Origin: an uncultured Thermomicrobiaceae bacterium
Lineage (GTDB): Bacteria; Chloroflexota; Chloroflexia; Thermomicrobiales; Thermomicrobiaceae
Assembly: GCA_938082375.1 (NCBI GenBank)
Contig: CALKCJ010000016.1
Span: 1 to 64,000 of the forward strand
Direction: 5' to 3'
DNA length: 64,000 nt
The translations under genes and the position numbers were made by a program. The notes beneath the pieces are model-generated. The model was not told the origin of the DNA. It searched no databases and was given only the letters and a program-made list of their open reading frames with translations. Shown here one piece after another: positions 27,038-35,935 of the stretch. Position 1 is the first letter of the stretch. The number at the start of each line of letters is the position of its first letter.

Positions 27038-27570
27038 CGTGCTTGGCCCTCACCCATGTCCGAACGCTGCGGCCGACGGCATCTCGACAATCTCGTGGCC
27101 AGGTCCTATGCGGCCGCTGCCGTTGTGGCTGTCGTCCGGCCCTCCTCCGCAGAGGGTCAGACCGCGCGAAGGATACCCGTTCCCGTTCAGACCATGCCGG
27201 AGCTGCCGTGTATCTGACGAGCGCGTCGTCTGGGCCGTTCTTGGGCTGCTCTTGGTCTGGCTCGGCGCAGTGTTCTGGAGCGAGACGGGTCATGGCGTCG
27301 TGGAGATGAGCTGCTGCTCCGCCAGGTGCCAGTACACTGGCTCGCGGTACACATCTTCGATCGCTGGGCACTCTCTCAATGTGCTCGGCCGTCGGTCGTG
27401 AGCGACCACACGCAGCGAATCGAGCAGGAAGACGTCATCCGCCTGGCCAGAGAGCCGCTCATACGTGGCGCCCGCGACGATCACCTCTGCGGGGTGTAAT
27501 GTCTCGACATTCTCGCATGCGTGGCCGTGCTTCCTAATACCGTAGCCTCAGAGTCGCCGGGGCAGACGTA
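27038..27570. other. Intergenic region between dedA and the tartrate dehydrogenase gene
   Basis: About 530 bases. The only coding-like element is the minus-strand remnant listed separately at 27290-27547. The plus-strand open frames have no ribosome binding site and no recognisable protein. No RNA gene or terminator was identified. The dedA promoter should lie in 27038-27200. Confidence 0.4.
27290..27547 (-). pseudogene. Probable coding remnant, family not recognised
   Basis: A minus-strand frame opens after a stop at 27548-27550 and reads HACENVETLHPAEVIVAGAT, then YERLSGQADDVFLLDSLRVV, and ends at 27290. Third codon positions are strongly G/C, as in real genes here. The only candidate starts are a GTG at 27484 (64 residues) without a good ribosome binding site. 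I read it as the 3' remnant of a lost gene; a genuine 64-residue protein is possible. Confidence 0.4.
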
Positions 27571-28626
27571 TCAGAGCAGCTCGATGATGCGCTCAGCGAC
27601 CTGCTCGGTGGTCGCAGTGCCTCCGAGATCTGGAGTCAGCACCTTGCCCTCGGCGGTGAGGGCCTCGATGGCGTGCATGACCCGGTTGGCGGCCTCGGTC
27701 TCCCCCAGGTGGTCGAGCATCATCGCGCCGGCCCAGATGGTGGCGATCGGGTTGGCGACCCCGCGCCCGGCGATGTCCGGAGCCGAGCCGTGTACCGGCT
27801 CGAACAGCGAGGGGAACTGCGGGTCATAGGCCAGGTTGGCGCTGGGTGGCAGGCCCAGGCTGCCCATCAGTGCTCCGCCGAGGTCGGTGAGGATGTCGGC
27901 GAACAGGTTGCTGCCCACGGCGACGTCGAACCGCTCGGGCGCCCGCACCAGCAGCGCGGCCGCGGCATCGACCAGCAGTGAGGTCACCTCCACGTCGGGG
28001 TAGTCCTGGGCCACCTCGACCACCACGGTGTCCCAGAAGACCATCGAGTGCCGCTGGGCATTCGACTTCGTGATGCTGGTCAGGTGCTTGCGCCGGGTGC
28101 GGGCCAGCTCGAAGGCGTAGCGCACCACTCGCTCGACGTTGAAGCGGGAGAAGACCGCGGTCTCGATTGCCACCTCGTGCGGCGTGCCGACATGGACGCG
28201 CCCGCCAGCGCCAGCGTACTCCCCCTCGGTGTTCTCGCGTACGAACACTATGTCGATCTGCTCCGGCCCCTTGTCGCGCAGCGGGCCAGCGATGCCGGGC
28301 AGCAGCTTGATCGGCCGGACGTTGACGTAGAGGTCGAAGGCCTTGCGGATGGGCAGGAGCAGCCCCCAGAGCGTGACATGATCGGGCACGCGCGGCGGAT
28401 CGCCGACGGCACCGAGATAGATGGCGTCGAAAGCTCGAAGGGTCTCCAGACCGTCGGGTGGCATCATGGCCCCGGTCTGCCGAAGGTAGTCGGAGCCCCA
28501 GGGAAAAACCGCCCAGGCCAGCTCGGCCCTCCCGGCGACGGCGGCCTCGAGCACGCGCTGGCCCGCCGGGATGACCTCCTTGCCCACCCCGTCGCCGGGA
28601 ATCACCGCGATCCGGTACTGCTTCAT
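27571..28626 (-). CDS. Tartrate / D-malate dehydrogenase (isocitrate-isopropylmalate dehydrogenase family)
   Basis: The 351-residue beta-decarboxylating dehydrogenase has the family start RIAVIPGDGVGKEVIPAGQR. The substrate arginines and tyrosine are in VNVRPIKLLPGI and FVRENTEGEYAG, the catalytic Lys in TSITKSNAQRHS, and metal-binding Asp residues in GSNLFADILTDLGGALMGS. FEPVHGSAPDIAG completes the signature. The LWGLLLPIRKAFDLYVNVRP segment favours the tartrate/D-malate branch over LeuB, but substrate preference is not certain. It lies 40 bases downstream of the M55 peptidase gene and is probably co-transcribed with it. Confidence 0.87.
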   Translation of the reverse strand: MKQYRIAVIPGDGVGKEVIPAGQRVLEAAVAGRAELAWAVFPWGSDYLRQTGAMMPPDGLETLRAFDAIYLGAVGDPPRVPDHVTLWGLLLPIRKAFDLYVNVRPIKLLPGIAGPLRDKGPEQIDIVFVRENTEGEYAGAGGRVHVGTPHEVAIETAVFSRFNVERVVRYAFELARTRRKHLTSITKSNAQRHSMVFWDTVVVEVAQDYPDVEVTSLLVDAAAALLVRAPERFDVAVGSNLFADILTDLGGALMGSLGLPPSANLAYDPQFPSLFEPVHGSAPDIAGRGVANPIATIWAGAMMLDHLGETEAANRVMHAIEALTAEGKVLTPDLGGTATTEQVAERIIELL

Positions 28627-28666
28627 GGCATTCTTTCCCTCTCGCTCCTGCGCCGGATCTCGAGCG

Positions 28667-29515
28667 TTAGCCCAGCCAGCTCGCCGGCTCGTAGAGCGCG
28701 GCGCGGATGGCCGCCCAGAGCACCCGGTACTGCTGCCAGGGGTCGTCGCCGGGGATCGCGATCGTCACCGGGCCGGTGCGCTCGACTCCTGCTACCCGAG
28801 AGGCGCGATCGCACTGCTGCATGGTCAGGAAGTCGACCTCCAGCCGCCAGGGCCGCTGCGGCCGGTAGGGCTGGATCTCCGCGAACTTGCGCAGCGCCCT
28901 GGCCGCGGCTTCGGTGATCTCCGCCCGGGTGGCCGCAGGCGGGCGGCAGAGAGCAGCGTTGCGGCCGCAGGCTTCCTTGACCGCGACGGTCTCGATCTGG
29001 TTACCCAGGAAGGCGCGAGCCTCGGCGCAGGTCGTGCTGTCGCCGGTGACCAGCACCACCGGGATGCCGAGCGACCCGAGGACGGCAGCGTTGAGGCCGG
29101 TCTCGCCGTGAGGACGGCCGTTAAGCCGCAACTCGGCGATAGCCGCGCCAGCGATGGTGTGCGGGTGGATCGCGCCCGGCGTGCGCGCCATGGCGTGGTA
29201 GCCGATGAAGACCGCGGCATCGAACTTCCGGCTGTCGGCGCCTTCGAGCTGGCAGTAGTCCTTGGCGTCGCCGCTGCCGGAGATCAGGTGGGCGGCGGAG
29301 TGGAGCTCTTCGATCAGCAGGTTGCGCATCGGGCCGTGCGAGTCGTTGACCAGGACGAAGCTGGCGCCGGCCTGCACCAGTCCCTCGACCGCCGCGTTGG
29401 CGTCAGCGGTCATCAGCCGTCGCCCGCGGTCGTAGTCCCGCTCGCCCGGCATCATCATCTCACCGTGGACGATGCCGCTGATCCCCTCCATATCGACCGA
29501 GACATAGACGTTCAC
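28667..29515 (-). CDS. M55-family D-aminopeptidase (DppA-like)
   Basis: Zinc aminopeptidase of the M55 family, 282 residues, which removes D-amino acids from short peptides in the cytoplasm. The metal-binding N-terminal motif SVDMEGISGIV is intact, and further ligand regions NDSHGP, FIGYHAMA and ETGLNAAVLG are visible. GTG 29515 is chosen since GGGAGGTCGAGC precedes it; the open frame upstream is not needed. The protein precedes the tartrate dehydrogenase gene in an apparent two-gene operon. A link to D-peptide use is plausible given the D-threonine-aldolase-like gene at 10230, but that is distant. Confidence 0.87.
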   Translation of the reverse strand: MNVYVSVDMEGISGIVHGEMMMPGERDYDRGRRLMTADANAAVEGLVQAGASFVLVNDSHGPMRNLLIEELHSAAHLISGSGDAKDYCQLEGADSRKFDAAVFIGYHAMARTPGAIHPHTIAGAAIAELRLNGRPHGETGLNAAVLGSLGIPVVLVTGDSTTCAEARAFLGNQIETVAVKEACGRNAALCRPPAATRAEITEAAARALRKFAEIQPYRPQRPWRLEVDFLTMQQCDRASRVAGVERTGPVTIAIPGDDPWQQYRVLWAAIRAALYEPASWLG

Positions 29516-29744
29516 GCTCGACCTCCCTTCTCCCCTGTCCATCGGCCCCATTGTCTGCCGCAGTCGGCAGCCAGCCAAGGGGGTACCCTTACGCCAACCT
29601 TAGCCCGCTCTCCTGCACCTGGGGAACACCGCGTCCTGGAGGCTGGCCCGGACTCGAAGTCCTGAGCCCCTCACGCAGAGGCAGCGAGAGAGGGCGGCTC
29701 GACGGGCGCGAGCTGGGTACGCTTCGAGGGTAGGCGAGGTCGAG

Positions 29745-30680
29745 GTGGTTCAGAAGCAGCAGGTCGGGCAGGCTCGAGAGCAACGGCTACTGCCGCGGCT
29801 GTTCGTCCTGGCGGCCGCCGTGCTCTGGGGCACGACCGGTACCGCTCAGGCTCTGGCGCCTGACGGCGCTGAGCCGGCGTCGGTCGGCGGGGTGCGCATC
29901 CTGATCGGCGGCGCTGCGCTCCTGGCGCTCGCGCTCGTCCAGGGTGGGCTAGGTCGGCCAGGGCGCTGGGTTCGCTTCGCGACCGTCCTGGCCGCGGCCG
30001 GCGTGGCTGCCTATCAGGTCTGCTTCTTCTCCGGCGTCGCGCGCACCGGCGTGGCCCTGGGCACGATCGTGACGATCGGTAGCGCGCCAGCCTTCACCGG
30101 GCTGCTCGGCCGGCTGCTTCGCCGCGAGCGGCCCGAGCCGGGCTGGGGCATGGCGACGGCGCTCGCGGTGGCCGGAGCGGCCCTGCTCGTCCTGCCTGGC
30201 CAAGAGGTCGGAGTTGACCCGCTGGGGGTGCTGCTCAACTTGGGTGCCGGTGCTGCCTACGCGGCCTTCGCCGTCGCCAGCAAGGCGCTGATGGATGCTG
30301 GGCGGCCGGCAGCCGCGGTCATGGGACTGGCGTTCGGCGGCGGCGCGCTCCTCCTCCTGCCGGTCGTGGCGATGTCGAACCTATCCTGGCTGGCACAACC
30401 GCGCGGGCTAGCCGTGGCATTCCACCTGGGGCTGGTGGCGACTGCGCTGGCCTATGTGCTGTTCGGCCGCGGGCTGCAGGAAACGCCGGTAACGACCGCG
30501 GCGACGCTGTCGCTTGCCGAGCCGCTGACGGCTGCCAGCCTGGGCCTGCTCCTGCTCGGCGAGCGAGTGACGGCGCTCGGGCTGGCCGGGGCGGGGCTCC
30601 TGTTCGCCGGTCTCGTCCTGCTCGCGTGCCCGCCGGGGATGAGGCTTCGCCTGAGCCGCGGCCAGCCCACCGACGGGTAA
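29745..30680 (+). CDS. EamA/DMT-superfamily transporter
   Basis: The 311-residue inner-membrane protein has about ten TM segments in two EamA repeats. Repeat one begins FVLAAAVLWGTTGTAQALA, with GGVRILIGGAALLALAL and TGVALGTIVTIGSAPAFTGLL. Repeat two has LNLGAGAAYAAFAVASKALM and TAATLSLAEPLTAASLGLLL. These are typical drug/metabolite exporter features, but the substrate is unknown. The GTG start is preceded by GCGAGGTCGAG. It diverges from the M55/tartrate dehydrogenase pair, so both promoters should lie in 29516-29744, where I found no clear consensus. Confidence 0.85.
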   Translation: MVQKQQVGQAREQRLLPRLFVLAAAVLWGTTGTAQALAPDGAEPASVGGVRILIGGAALLALALVQGGLGRPGRWVRFATVLAAAGVAAYQVCFFSGVARTGVALGTIVTIGSAPAFTGLLGRLLRRERPEPGWGMATALAVAGAALLVLPGQEVGVDPLGVLLNLGAGAAYAAFAVASKALMDAGRPAAAVMGLAFGGGALLLLPVVAMSNLSWLAQPRGLAVAFHLGLVATALAYVLFGRGLQETPVTTAATLSLAEPLTAASLGLLLLGERVTALGLAGAGLLFAGLVLLACPPGMRLRLSRGQPTDG

Positions 30681-30873
30681 TGCCTCGATCGGCTGTGAAG
30701 ATCACCAGGACAAGGCCGAGCACCGGTGACAGAACAGGCGGCCGCTGCGCCAGCGAACCGTGCGAGGTCGCTGGACGAGCTAGCGGCCGGCCGCGTAAGA
30801 TCGGGGCGTCGACACGGCGAAGCGGTGGCGGCGCGCCGATTACCTGATCGCTTGCCCGCCCGGAGGCATAAGC

Positions 30874-31473
30874 ATGGCGCTCGAGGGACAAGCGTGGAGC
30901 AGCCCCGCCGGGGCGATGACCGGCCAGCACGTCCTCGCAGAAGAGGAGCTGGCCAGGATCATCCAGTGGCTGGCTGACGAGATCGCCGGGCGCTTTGGCG
31001 ACGCTCCAGGGCTGGTGCTCGTCGGGGTCAAGCGGCGCGGGGACCTGCTGGCGCGACGTCTGAGCCAGCGTCTCGCCGAGCGGCTCGGCCGCGAGGTGCC
31101 GGTCGGCTCGCTCGACATCACGCTGTACCGCGACGATTTCGACAGCCTCAGCGAGCAGCCGATCGTCGGGCAGACCGAGATCGCCTTCCCGCTCGACGGG
31201 CGCACGGTCGTGCTGGTCGATGACGTGCTCTTCACCGGCCGCACGGTGCGGGCCGCGCTCGACGAGCTACTCGACCTCGGCCGGCCGGCCCGGATCGCCC
31301 TGGCCGTCCTGATCGACCGTGGTGGCCGGGAGCTTCCGATCTGTGCCGATATCGTAGGCCAGACGCTCGCCGTCGAACCGGGCGATCAAGTCCAGGTGCT
31401 CCTCAGCGAGCTGGACGGCCGCGACGCTGTCATCCTCTTCCGAGCCGCCGACGCGTCCGAACGCGTGCCCTGA
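30874..31473 (+). CDS. pyrR: PyrR-type pyrimidine regulator / uracil phosphoribosyltransferase
   Basis: The 199-residue phosphoribosyltransferase has the PRPP-binding motif VVLVDDVLFTGRTVRAALDE. The PyrR signatures GLVLVGVKRRGDLLARRL, SLDITLYRDDFDSL and DGRDAVILF are also present. In many bacteria PyrR attenuates the pyr operon by binding mRNA and also converts uracil to UMP. The ATG follows GGAGGCATAAGC. No pyr biosynthetic genes are adjacent, and the next gene is an M20 hydrolase 50 bases on. The N-terminus is about 15 residues longer than usual. Confidence 0.9.
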   Translation: MALEGQAWSSPAGAMTGQHVLAEEELARIIQWLADEIAGRFGDAPGLVLVGVKRRGDLLARRLSQRLAERLGREVPVGSLDITLYRDDFDSLSEQPIVGQTEIAFPLDGRTVVLVDDVLFTGRTVRAALDELLDLGRPARIALAVLIDRGGRELPICADIVGQTLAVEPGDQVQVLLSELDGRDAVILFRAADASERVP

Positions 31474-31523
31474 AAACCGTCGCGCGGCTGTCCAACGCCG
31501 TGCCGATCGGCTACAGTTAGTCC

Positions 31524-32798
31524 ATGAGCGCCGTACGCGAGCTTGCACCGAGCGTCGATCGCCAGCGGATCCTCTCCGAGTTGCGGACGTTCGCCCGCAT
31601 CGGCTACAGCCCGGACGGGGGGATCAACCGGCTTGCCTTCAGCCGTGCTGACCGGCAGGCGCGCCAGGTTCTGCTCCACCGCATGCGCAGCCTGGGGCTG
31701 GAGCCGCGGGTGGACGCGTTCGGCAATGTCTTCGGCCGCCTGCCGGACGCCCGGGAGCCGGATCTGCCACCAGTACTGGTCGGCTCCCACCTGGACGCCG
31801 TGCCAGGTGGGGGGCGCTTCGACGGCGCGGCCGGGGTGGTCGCTGCCCTCGAGGTGGTGGCAGTGATCCGCCAGCACGGTCTCGTGCCTCGTCGCCCGGT
31901 CGAGGTAGTCTCATTCGCCTGTGAGGAGTCGAGCCGCTTCGGGCGGGGTACCCTCGGCAGTGCGCTCGTCGCCGGGGCAGTGGAGCCGGAAGAGATCCTC
32001 GAGCTCCGCGATGCCCGTGGGTTGACTGTACGCCGGGTGCTGGAGCTGGTCGGGCTCGAGCCCGATCGGCTGACGCTGGCTCGGCGGCGGCCCGGAGACT
32101 ACAGCGCTTATCTCGAGCTGCACATCGAGCAGGGACGGGTGCTGGAGGAGACGGGTGCGCGGCTAGGGATCGTCGAGGCGATCGCTGCTCCCACTCGCTT
32201 CAGGCTCGAGCTAGTGGGCCGGGCCGACCACTCAGGAGCGACGCCGATGCCCCTCCGTCGGGACGCGCTGGCCGGCGCCGCTGAGGTCATCCTCGCGGTC
32301 GAGCGGCTCGCGCGGGAGACTCCCGGGGTGGTCGGCACCGTAGGGACGATCCGGGTCGAGCCGGGAGCGATCAATGTGGTGCCGGGGCGGGCCGAGCTAG
32401 CGATCGATGTCCGTAGCCGTGACGGAACGACCAAGGCGACTGTCGTGACGGCACTCAGAGACGCGATCGACGGGATCGTCCGGCAACGCGGCCTCGGATA
32501 CGCGCTCCAGACGCTAACCGACGAGGAGCCGGTGGTGCTGCACCCGGCACTAGCGGCGCTGCTCGAACGCTGCGCGCAGGAGCGGGGTGCTCCGGCCCGG
32601 CGGATGGTCTCCGGCGCCGGGCACGACGCGATGCAGATGGCCCGGATCTGCCCGGCTGGTATGCTGCTCGTGCCGAGCCACAAGGGGGTCAGCCACAGTC
32701 GCCAGGAGTGGACTCCTCCAGACGATATCGTGCTCGGCACGCAGATCCTGCTCGATGCTGTCCTGCACCTGGCCGAGCACGGCGTGTCCGCAAGCTGA
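31524..32798 (+). CDS. M20-family amidase (N-carbamoyl-L-amino-acid hydrolase / allantoate amidohydrolase group)
   Basis: The 424-residue dimetal hydrolase removes carbamoyl groups from ureido acids. Metal ligands are visible in GSHLDAVPGGGRFDGAAG, CEESSRFGRGTLGS and LHIEQGRVLEETG. The dimerisation-domain motif GRADHSGATPMPLRRD follows, and the C-terminal metal histidine is in PSHKGVSHSRQEW. This pattern separates it from simple M20 peptidases. Start ATG 31524 lies 50 bases after pyrR, so co-transcription is possible and both touch pyrimidine or ureide metabolism. Whether it acts on carbamoyl-beta-alanine, allantoate or hydantoin products is open. Confidence 0.86.
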   Translation: MSAVRELAPSVDRQRILSELRTFARIGYSPDGGINRLAFSRADRQARQVLLHRMRSLGLEPRVDAFGNVFGRLPDAREPDLPPVLVGSHLDAVPGGGRFDGAAGVVAALEVVAVIRQHGLVPRRPVEVVSFACEESSRFGRGTLGSALVAGAVEPEEILELRDARGLTVRRVLELVGLEPDRLTLARRRPGDYSAYLELHIEQGRVLEETGARLGIVEAIAAPTRFRLELVGRADHSGATPMPLRRDALAGAAEVILAVERLARETPGVVGTVGTIRVEPGAINVVPGRAELAIDVRSRDGTTKATVVTALRDAIDGIVRQRGLGYALQTLTDEEPVVLHPALAALLERCAQERGAPARRMVSGAGHDAMQMARICPAGMLLVPSHKGVSHSRQEWTPPDDIVLGTQILLDAVLHLAEHGVSAS

Positions 32799-32865
32799 CG
32801 CGGCTCGCTGCCGCTTCGTGGATCATCCGCTTGCCGTCCATATCGAGCGGAACGGATCAGCTTCC

Positions 32866-33502
32866 TCACGGCTCGCTCACAGTCGCCGAGGTGCCGCCGT
32901 CGCGCCGTGCTCCGCGCTCCGGCGGCTGTGGACCGAGGCGGTAGGCCCGCACGAACTGCTCGAGGCGCGGGTCGTCCGCGGAATCGAGCCGGAGCTGCGT
33001 GCCCCAGGCGGAGGCAACGACAGGTGCGGGCAGGCCCAGATAGGGACTCACCAGGAGAAAGGATTGGCTCTCAGCGAGCTGACGTAGTCGAACGATCTGC
33101 TCGCTCGGCAGGTCAGACCGATAGGTGATCCAGACCGCGCCGTGCTCGAGAGAGTGCACGGTCGTCTCATTGGCGACTGGGCTGGTCGTAGAAGCCGCAG
33201 TTCTGCCAGATCGGCGCGTGTGGCCCGCCGACTGGCGGCACCTGCTCGCAGGTGACCTGCTCCTGCGTATGCGTGCGAGAGAGGTTTGCGCACCTCACGA
33301 CGCCCGGAGGAGGTCGGCGCTCGCGCTGACCCTGCGCGATGGCGTAGGCAACGTACCCGCCACCCACCAGCACCAGCACAGCCGCCACCACGACGATCAG
33401 GCGTACGAGGTGCTGCTGCCGGCGCTATCGTTGGGCGGCCTTGAGTCGCCCCTCGCGCCGACGGCGCGTAGGCCGGGCCCGCCGGCTCTCCTCAGGACGC
33501 AT
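32866..33502 (-). pseudogene. Broken DUF3105 membrane protein gene (amber stop plus frameshift)
   Basis: ATG at 33502 (just after GGGAGCAGTG) begins MRPEESRRARPTRRRR and runs 25 codons to an in-frame TAG at 33425-33427. The same frame then resumes as RRQQHLVRLIVVVAAVLVLV, a TM segment. It continues through the DUF3105-type stretch CEQVPPVGGPHAPIWQNCGF to YDQP, where the frame is lost. One extra base near 33177-33181 restores VANETTVHSLEHGAVWITYR and the rest of the domain, ending at 32866. The PPV-G-H and H-x-LEHG-V motifs are DUF3105 hallmarks, so the pieces belong to one gene. Two independent lesions indicate a pseudogene, unless they are sequencing errors. Confidence 0.8.
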
Positions 33503-33631
33503 CACTGCTCCCTCGCTTTCCCCGTCATCTCCCGCCGCCTGAGTTCACGGTCCCCAGCCTGCCAGCCGCAGGCCCGGTTCCGATCGCAGGGAGCCCAAGA
33601 CGGTCGCGACTCGTCACGACGCGGACGACGC

Positions 33632-34702
33632 TCACGACACCGGAGTATACCCGGCGGCGAGCGCCCGGCCTGCGGCGAGCAGGCCAATGAGGGTACAGCG
33701 ACCGGAGCTTGCTCCTAGCTCCGCGAGGGCCGCTGTGGCCTCCTTGATAGCTCGCTGTCTGTCGGCGGCCAGAGCCTGCGCCAAGGCCAAGACGGGCCGC
33801 GCGAACTCGCCCTCTCCAGCGTGCCATAGCCAGGTCGCGCTGAGCGCGGTCGTCTGGCTTGCGGCAGTCTCTGCGATGAGCCGCCGCAGCCGGCTCAGAG
33901 CGCGTGCCGATTGAGGCCTAAGGGGAGCAGTGCAAGCGACCAGGCCCAGCGCGGCGCAGACGCCCACGAGGATGTCGTCTCCAGCAGGAGTCAGCCCGGG
34001 ACCCAGCCCAGCCAAGCGACGCGTGCTCACGAGGCTGGCCGCCTGATCGCCGCGCGCCAGGCTGGCCGCCAGCTCGTCGATAGCCGCGGCGAGCCGCCCG
34101 GCGCAGAGGGCGAGATCGAGACCGACGCGCGACGCGCCATTAACGGCCGGTGGCTCCGGGACGCAGAGGAGCCGGAGCCAGTCCGGCACATGATGCTCGC
34201 CCTCCCTGCCGATGAGGATCGCTGCCAGGTGTCGCACACCCGCCGCAAGCGTCGCTGCTTCGACCTTGCCGACGTGGAACGACAGCGATGGCTCCCACTC
34301 CTCCGCCTCGGCGGCAGCGATGCGCACGCCGGACTGCGGGAAGACGATCTCGCCGCCACCGATCCTGGCCTGCTGACCACGGCGCAACCCGAGCAGTGTC
34401 GGCCGGCCCTCGGGACAGGCGAGTGAGATCCCGTTGGGAACTATTGGTGCCGCCGGGCAGGTCAGCGCCACAAGCCGCTGCCCGAGCTCGAGGGTGACCG
34501 CCCGCGAAAACGCGCTGTGCACCCGCGCGGCGCGACGCGGCCCTCCGAGAAGATCCAGCACCGGCCGGGCGATCGCCACGGCAGGGATCACGGCGAGTGG
34601 TCTACTCAATGAATTATCCCGGCTGACCTCGTCATGGAGGGCCACTCCGCCCACCTGCTCCCTCGCGCTTCCCTCATCGGGTCCTCTCGCTCGTTCGGCC
34701 AT
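33632..34702 (-). CDS. DUF2877 (AllH/YlbF-like) protein
   Basis: Up to 356 residues. The conserved motif GLGPGLTPAGDDILVGVCAA near residue 255 marks DUF2877. The segment ATLAAGVRHLAAILIGREGE and the C-terminal IGLLAAGRALAAGY also fit. Family members associate with the FdrA/YlbE/YlbF (AllF/G/H) oxamate carbamoyltransferase, but no FdrA or DUF1116 partner is visible here. The start is uncertain: the longest frame begins with TTG at 34756, and ATG 34702 is the first ATG, without a strong ribosome binding site. The M20 carbamoylase nearby hints at ureide or carbamoyl metabolism; the link is inference. Confidence 0.72.
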   Translation of the reverse strand: MAERARGPDEGSAREQVGGVALHDEVSRDNSLSRPLAVIPAVAIARPVLDLLGGPRRAARVHSAFSRAVTLELGQRLVALTCPAAPIVPNGISLACPEGRPTLLGLRRGQQARIGGGEIVFPQSGVRIAAAEAEEWEPSLSFHVGKVEAATLAAGVRHLAAILIGREGEHHVPDWLRLLCVPEPPAVNGASRVGLDLALCAGRLAAAIDELAASLARGDQAASLVSTRRLAGLGPGLTPAGDDILVGVCAALGLVACTAPLRPQSARALSRLRRLIAETAASQTTALSATWLWHAGEGEFARPVLALAQALAADRQRAIKEATAALAELGASSGRCTLIGLLAAGRALAAGYTPVS

Positions 34703-34952
34703 GCGGCCGGCTAGTATCTCATCCTTGCATGCCACACCGCTCGTCGCCAGAGGCAAGTAGCCCGTGTACGGGCTGCTCGTGCAGTCCGGACAAGGCGTAT
34801 GATCCAGGGGCGCGCCTGCAGCGCGCCCGCCTGGCCGCTAGCCGCGGGCCTGTGCCATAATGCGAGCAGTCGGCGAATCCTGGCGCAACTCATCCGTCTT
34901 GGCTCCTGAGCGGTTGTGCCGGGAGCGGTATCAGTAGTCAAGGGAGGGTTCC

Positions 34953-35564
34953 ATGGCGTACGAACTTCCGCCGCTGCCGTATCCGTACGACGCGCTCGAG
35001 CCGTACATCGATGCCAGGACAATGGAAATCCACCACACTGGCCACCACGGCGCCTACGTGCGCAACGTCAATGCCGCGCTCGAGAAGCACCCCGAGTTCC
35101 AGGGCCTGAGCATCGAGGATCTACTGCGCAACATCAGCCAGGTGCCGGAAGACATCCGGACGGCTGTGCGCAACAACGGCGGTGGACACGCGAACCACAG
35201 CATCTTCTGGACGATCATGGGGCCAAACGCCGGAGGTGAGCCCAGCGACGAGCTGGCCCAGGTGATCAACCAGACCTTCGGCAGCTTCGCCACCTTCAAG
35301 GAGCAGTTCTCGGCAGCGGCTGCCGGGGTCTTCGGCAGCGGTTGGGCCTGGCTGGTGCTGAACGGCGGGCGCCTCGAGATCGTCACCCGGCCGAACCAGG
35401 ACAGCCCGTACATGGATGGGCTCTATCCGGTGATGGGGCTGGACGTCTGGGAACACGCTTACTACCTTAAGTACCAGAACCGGCGACCCGAGTACATCGC
35501 CAACTGGTGGAATGTAGTCAACTGGGACGCAGTGGCGCAGCGCTACCGGGACGGGCTCAAGTAG
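34953..35564 (+). CDS. sodA: Fe/Mn superoxide dismutase
   Basis: The 203-residue cytoplasmic enzyme detoxifies superoxide. It has the N-terminal family block [20 protein letters not shown] and the metal-site helix [31 protein letters not shown] follows, and the C-terminal metal signature [19 protein letters not shown] holds the Asp and His ligands. Metal preference (Fe or Mn) cannot be settled by eye. ATG 34953 follows TCAAGGGAGGGTTCC. A strong hairpin lies 25 bases after the stop. Confidence 0.95.
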   Translation: MAYELPPLPYPYDALEPYIDARTMEIHHTGHHGAYVRNVNAALEKHPEFQGLSIEDLLRNISQVPEDIRTAVRNNGGGHANHSIFWTIMGPNAGGEPSDELAQVINQTFGSFATFKEQFSAAAAGVFGSGWAWLVLNGGRLEIVTRPNQDSPYMDGLYPVMGLDVWEHAYYLKYQNRRPEYIANWWNVVNWDAVAQRYRDGLK

Positions 35565-35588
35565 CGAGCTCCCGTCTTCGCACCGCGA

Positions 35589-35622
35589 GCACGGGGTCAC
35601 ACTTTCGAGTGAGGCCCCGTGC
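35589..35622 (+). terminator. Hairpin downstream of sodA
   Basis: GCACGGGG at 35589-35596 pairs with CCCCGTGC at 35615-35622. The inner arms continue the stem with one mismatch and close on a TTCG tetraloop at 35604-35607. There is no T-run after it, so Rho-independent function is likely but not certain. Confidence 0.6.
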
Positions 35623-35882
35623 CTCAAGTCCGGCGTTTCCAGAGATGGTCGAATGGGGCGGGACGGTCGGGGATTGCCCTTGACGCGCCGGGCGGCCAGC
35701 GTCGCATTCACCCAGGCGGCGCTCCAGTCCGGAGCCCCACGGTGGCCAAGACCTGCGTCCGGGCCTGGCGGACCAAGCTGGGCACGAGGAGCGTCGAGCG
35801 GCAGCACGTCCGATCCTGGTGACAAGCCGGACGGTGGGCCACGAGCAGCGCACCTCCACGCGGAAGAGCCGCGTTCCTCTAT
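35623..35882. other. Convergent intergenic region without a recognised gene
   Basis: Lies between the two hairpins that follow sodA and the hypothetical gene at 35936. Small open frames occur on both strands but none has a ribosome binding site or a recognisable product. Confidence 0.4.
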
Positions 35883-35912
35883 GGCCTGGGCGACCGGTCG
35901 GTCGCCCAGGCC
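35883..35912 (-). terminator. Perfect 13-bp hairpin after the gene at 35936-36487
   Basis: GGCCTGGGCGACC at 35883-35895 and GGTCGCCCAGGCC at 35900-35912 are perfect inverted repeats around a GGTC loop. It lies 23 bases past the stop of the minus-strand gene. No T-tract follows on the minus strand. Confidence 0.6.
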
Positions 35913-35935
35913 GAGGGTGAGGACGCTTTCATGCC

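Noticed and set aside
26364-27371. 335-residue minus-strand frame
   Set aside because: Alternate frame over dedA; the DedA reading has clear family motifs.
33125-33718. 197-residue plus-strand frame
   Set aside because: Complementary to the DUF3105 pseudogene, which explains the coding signal; Arg/Ser-rich composition of a shadow frame.
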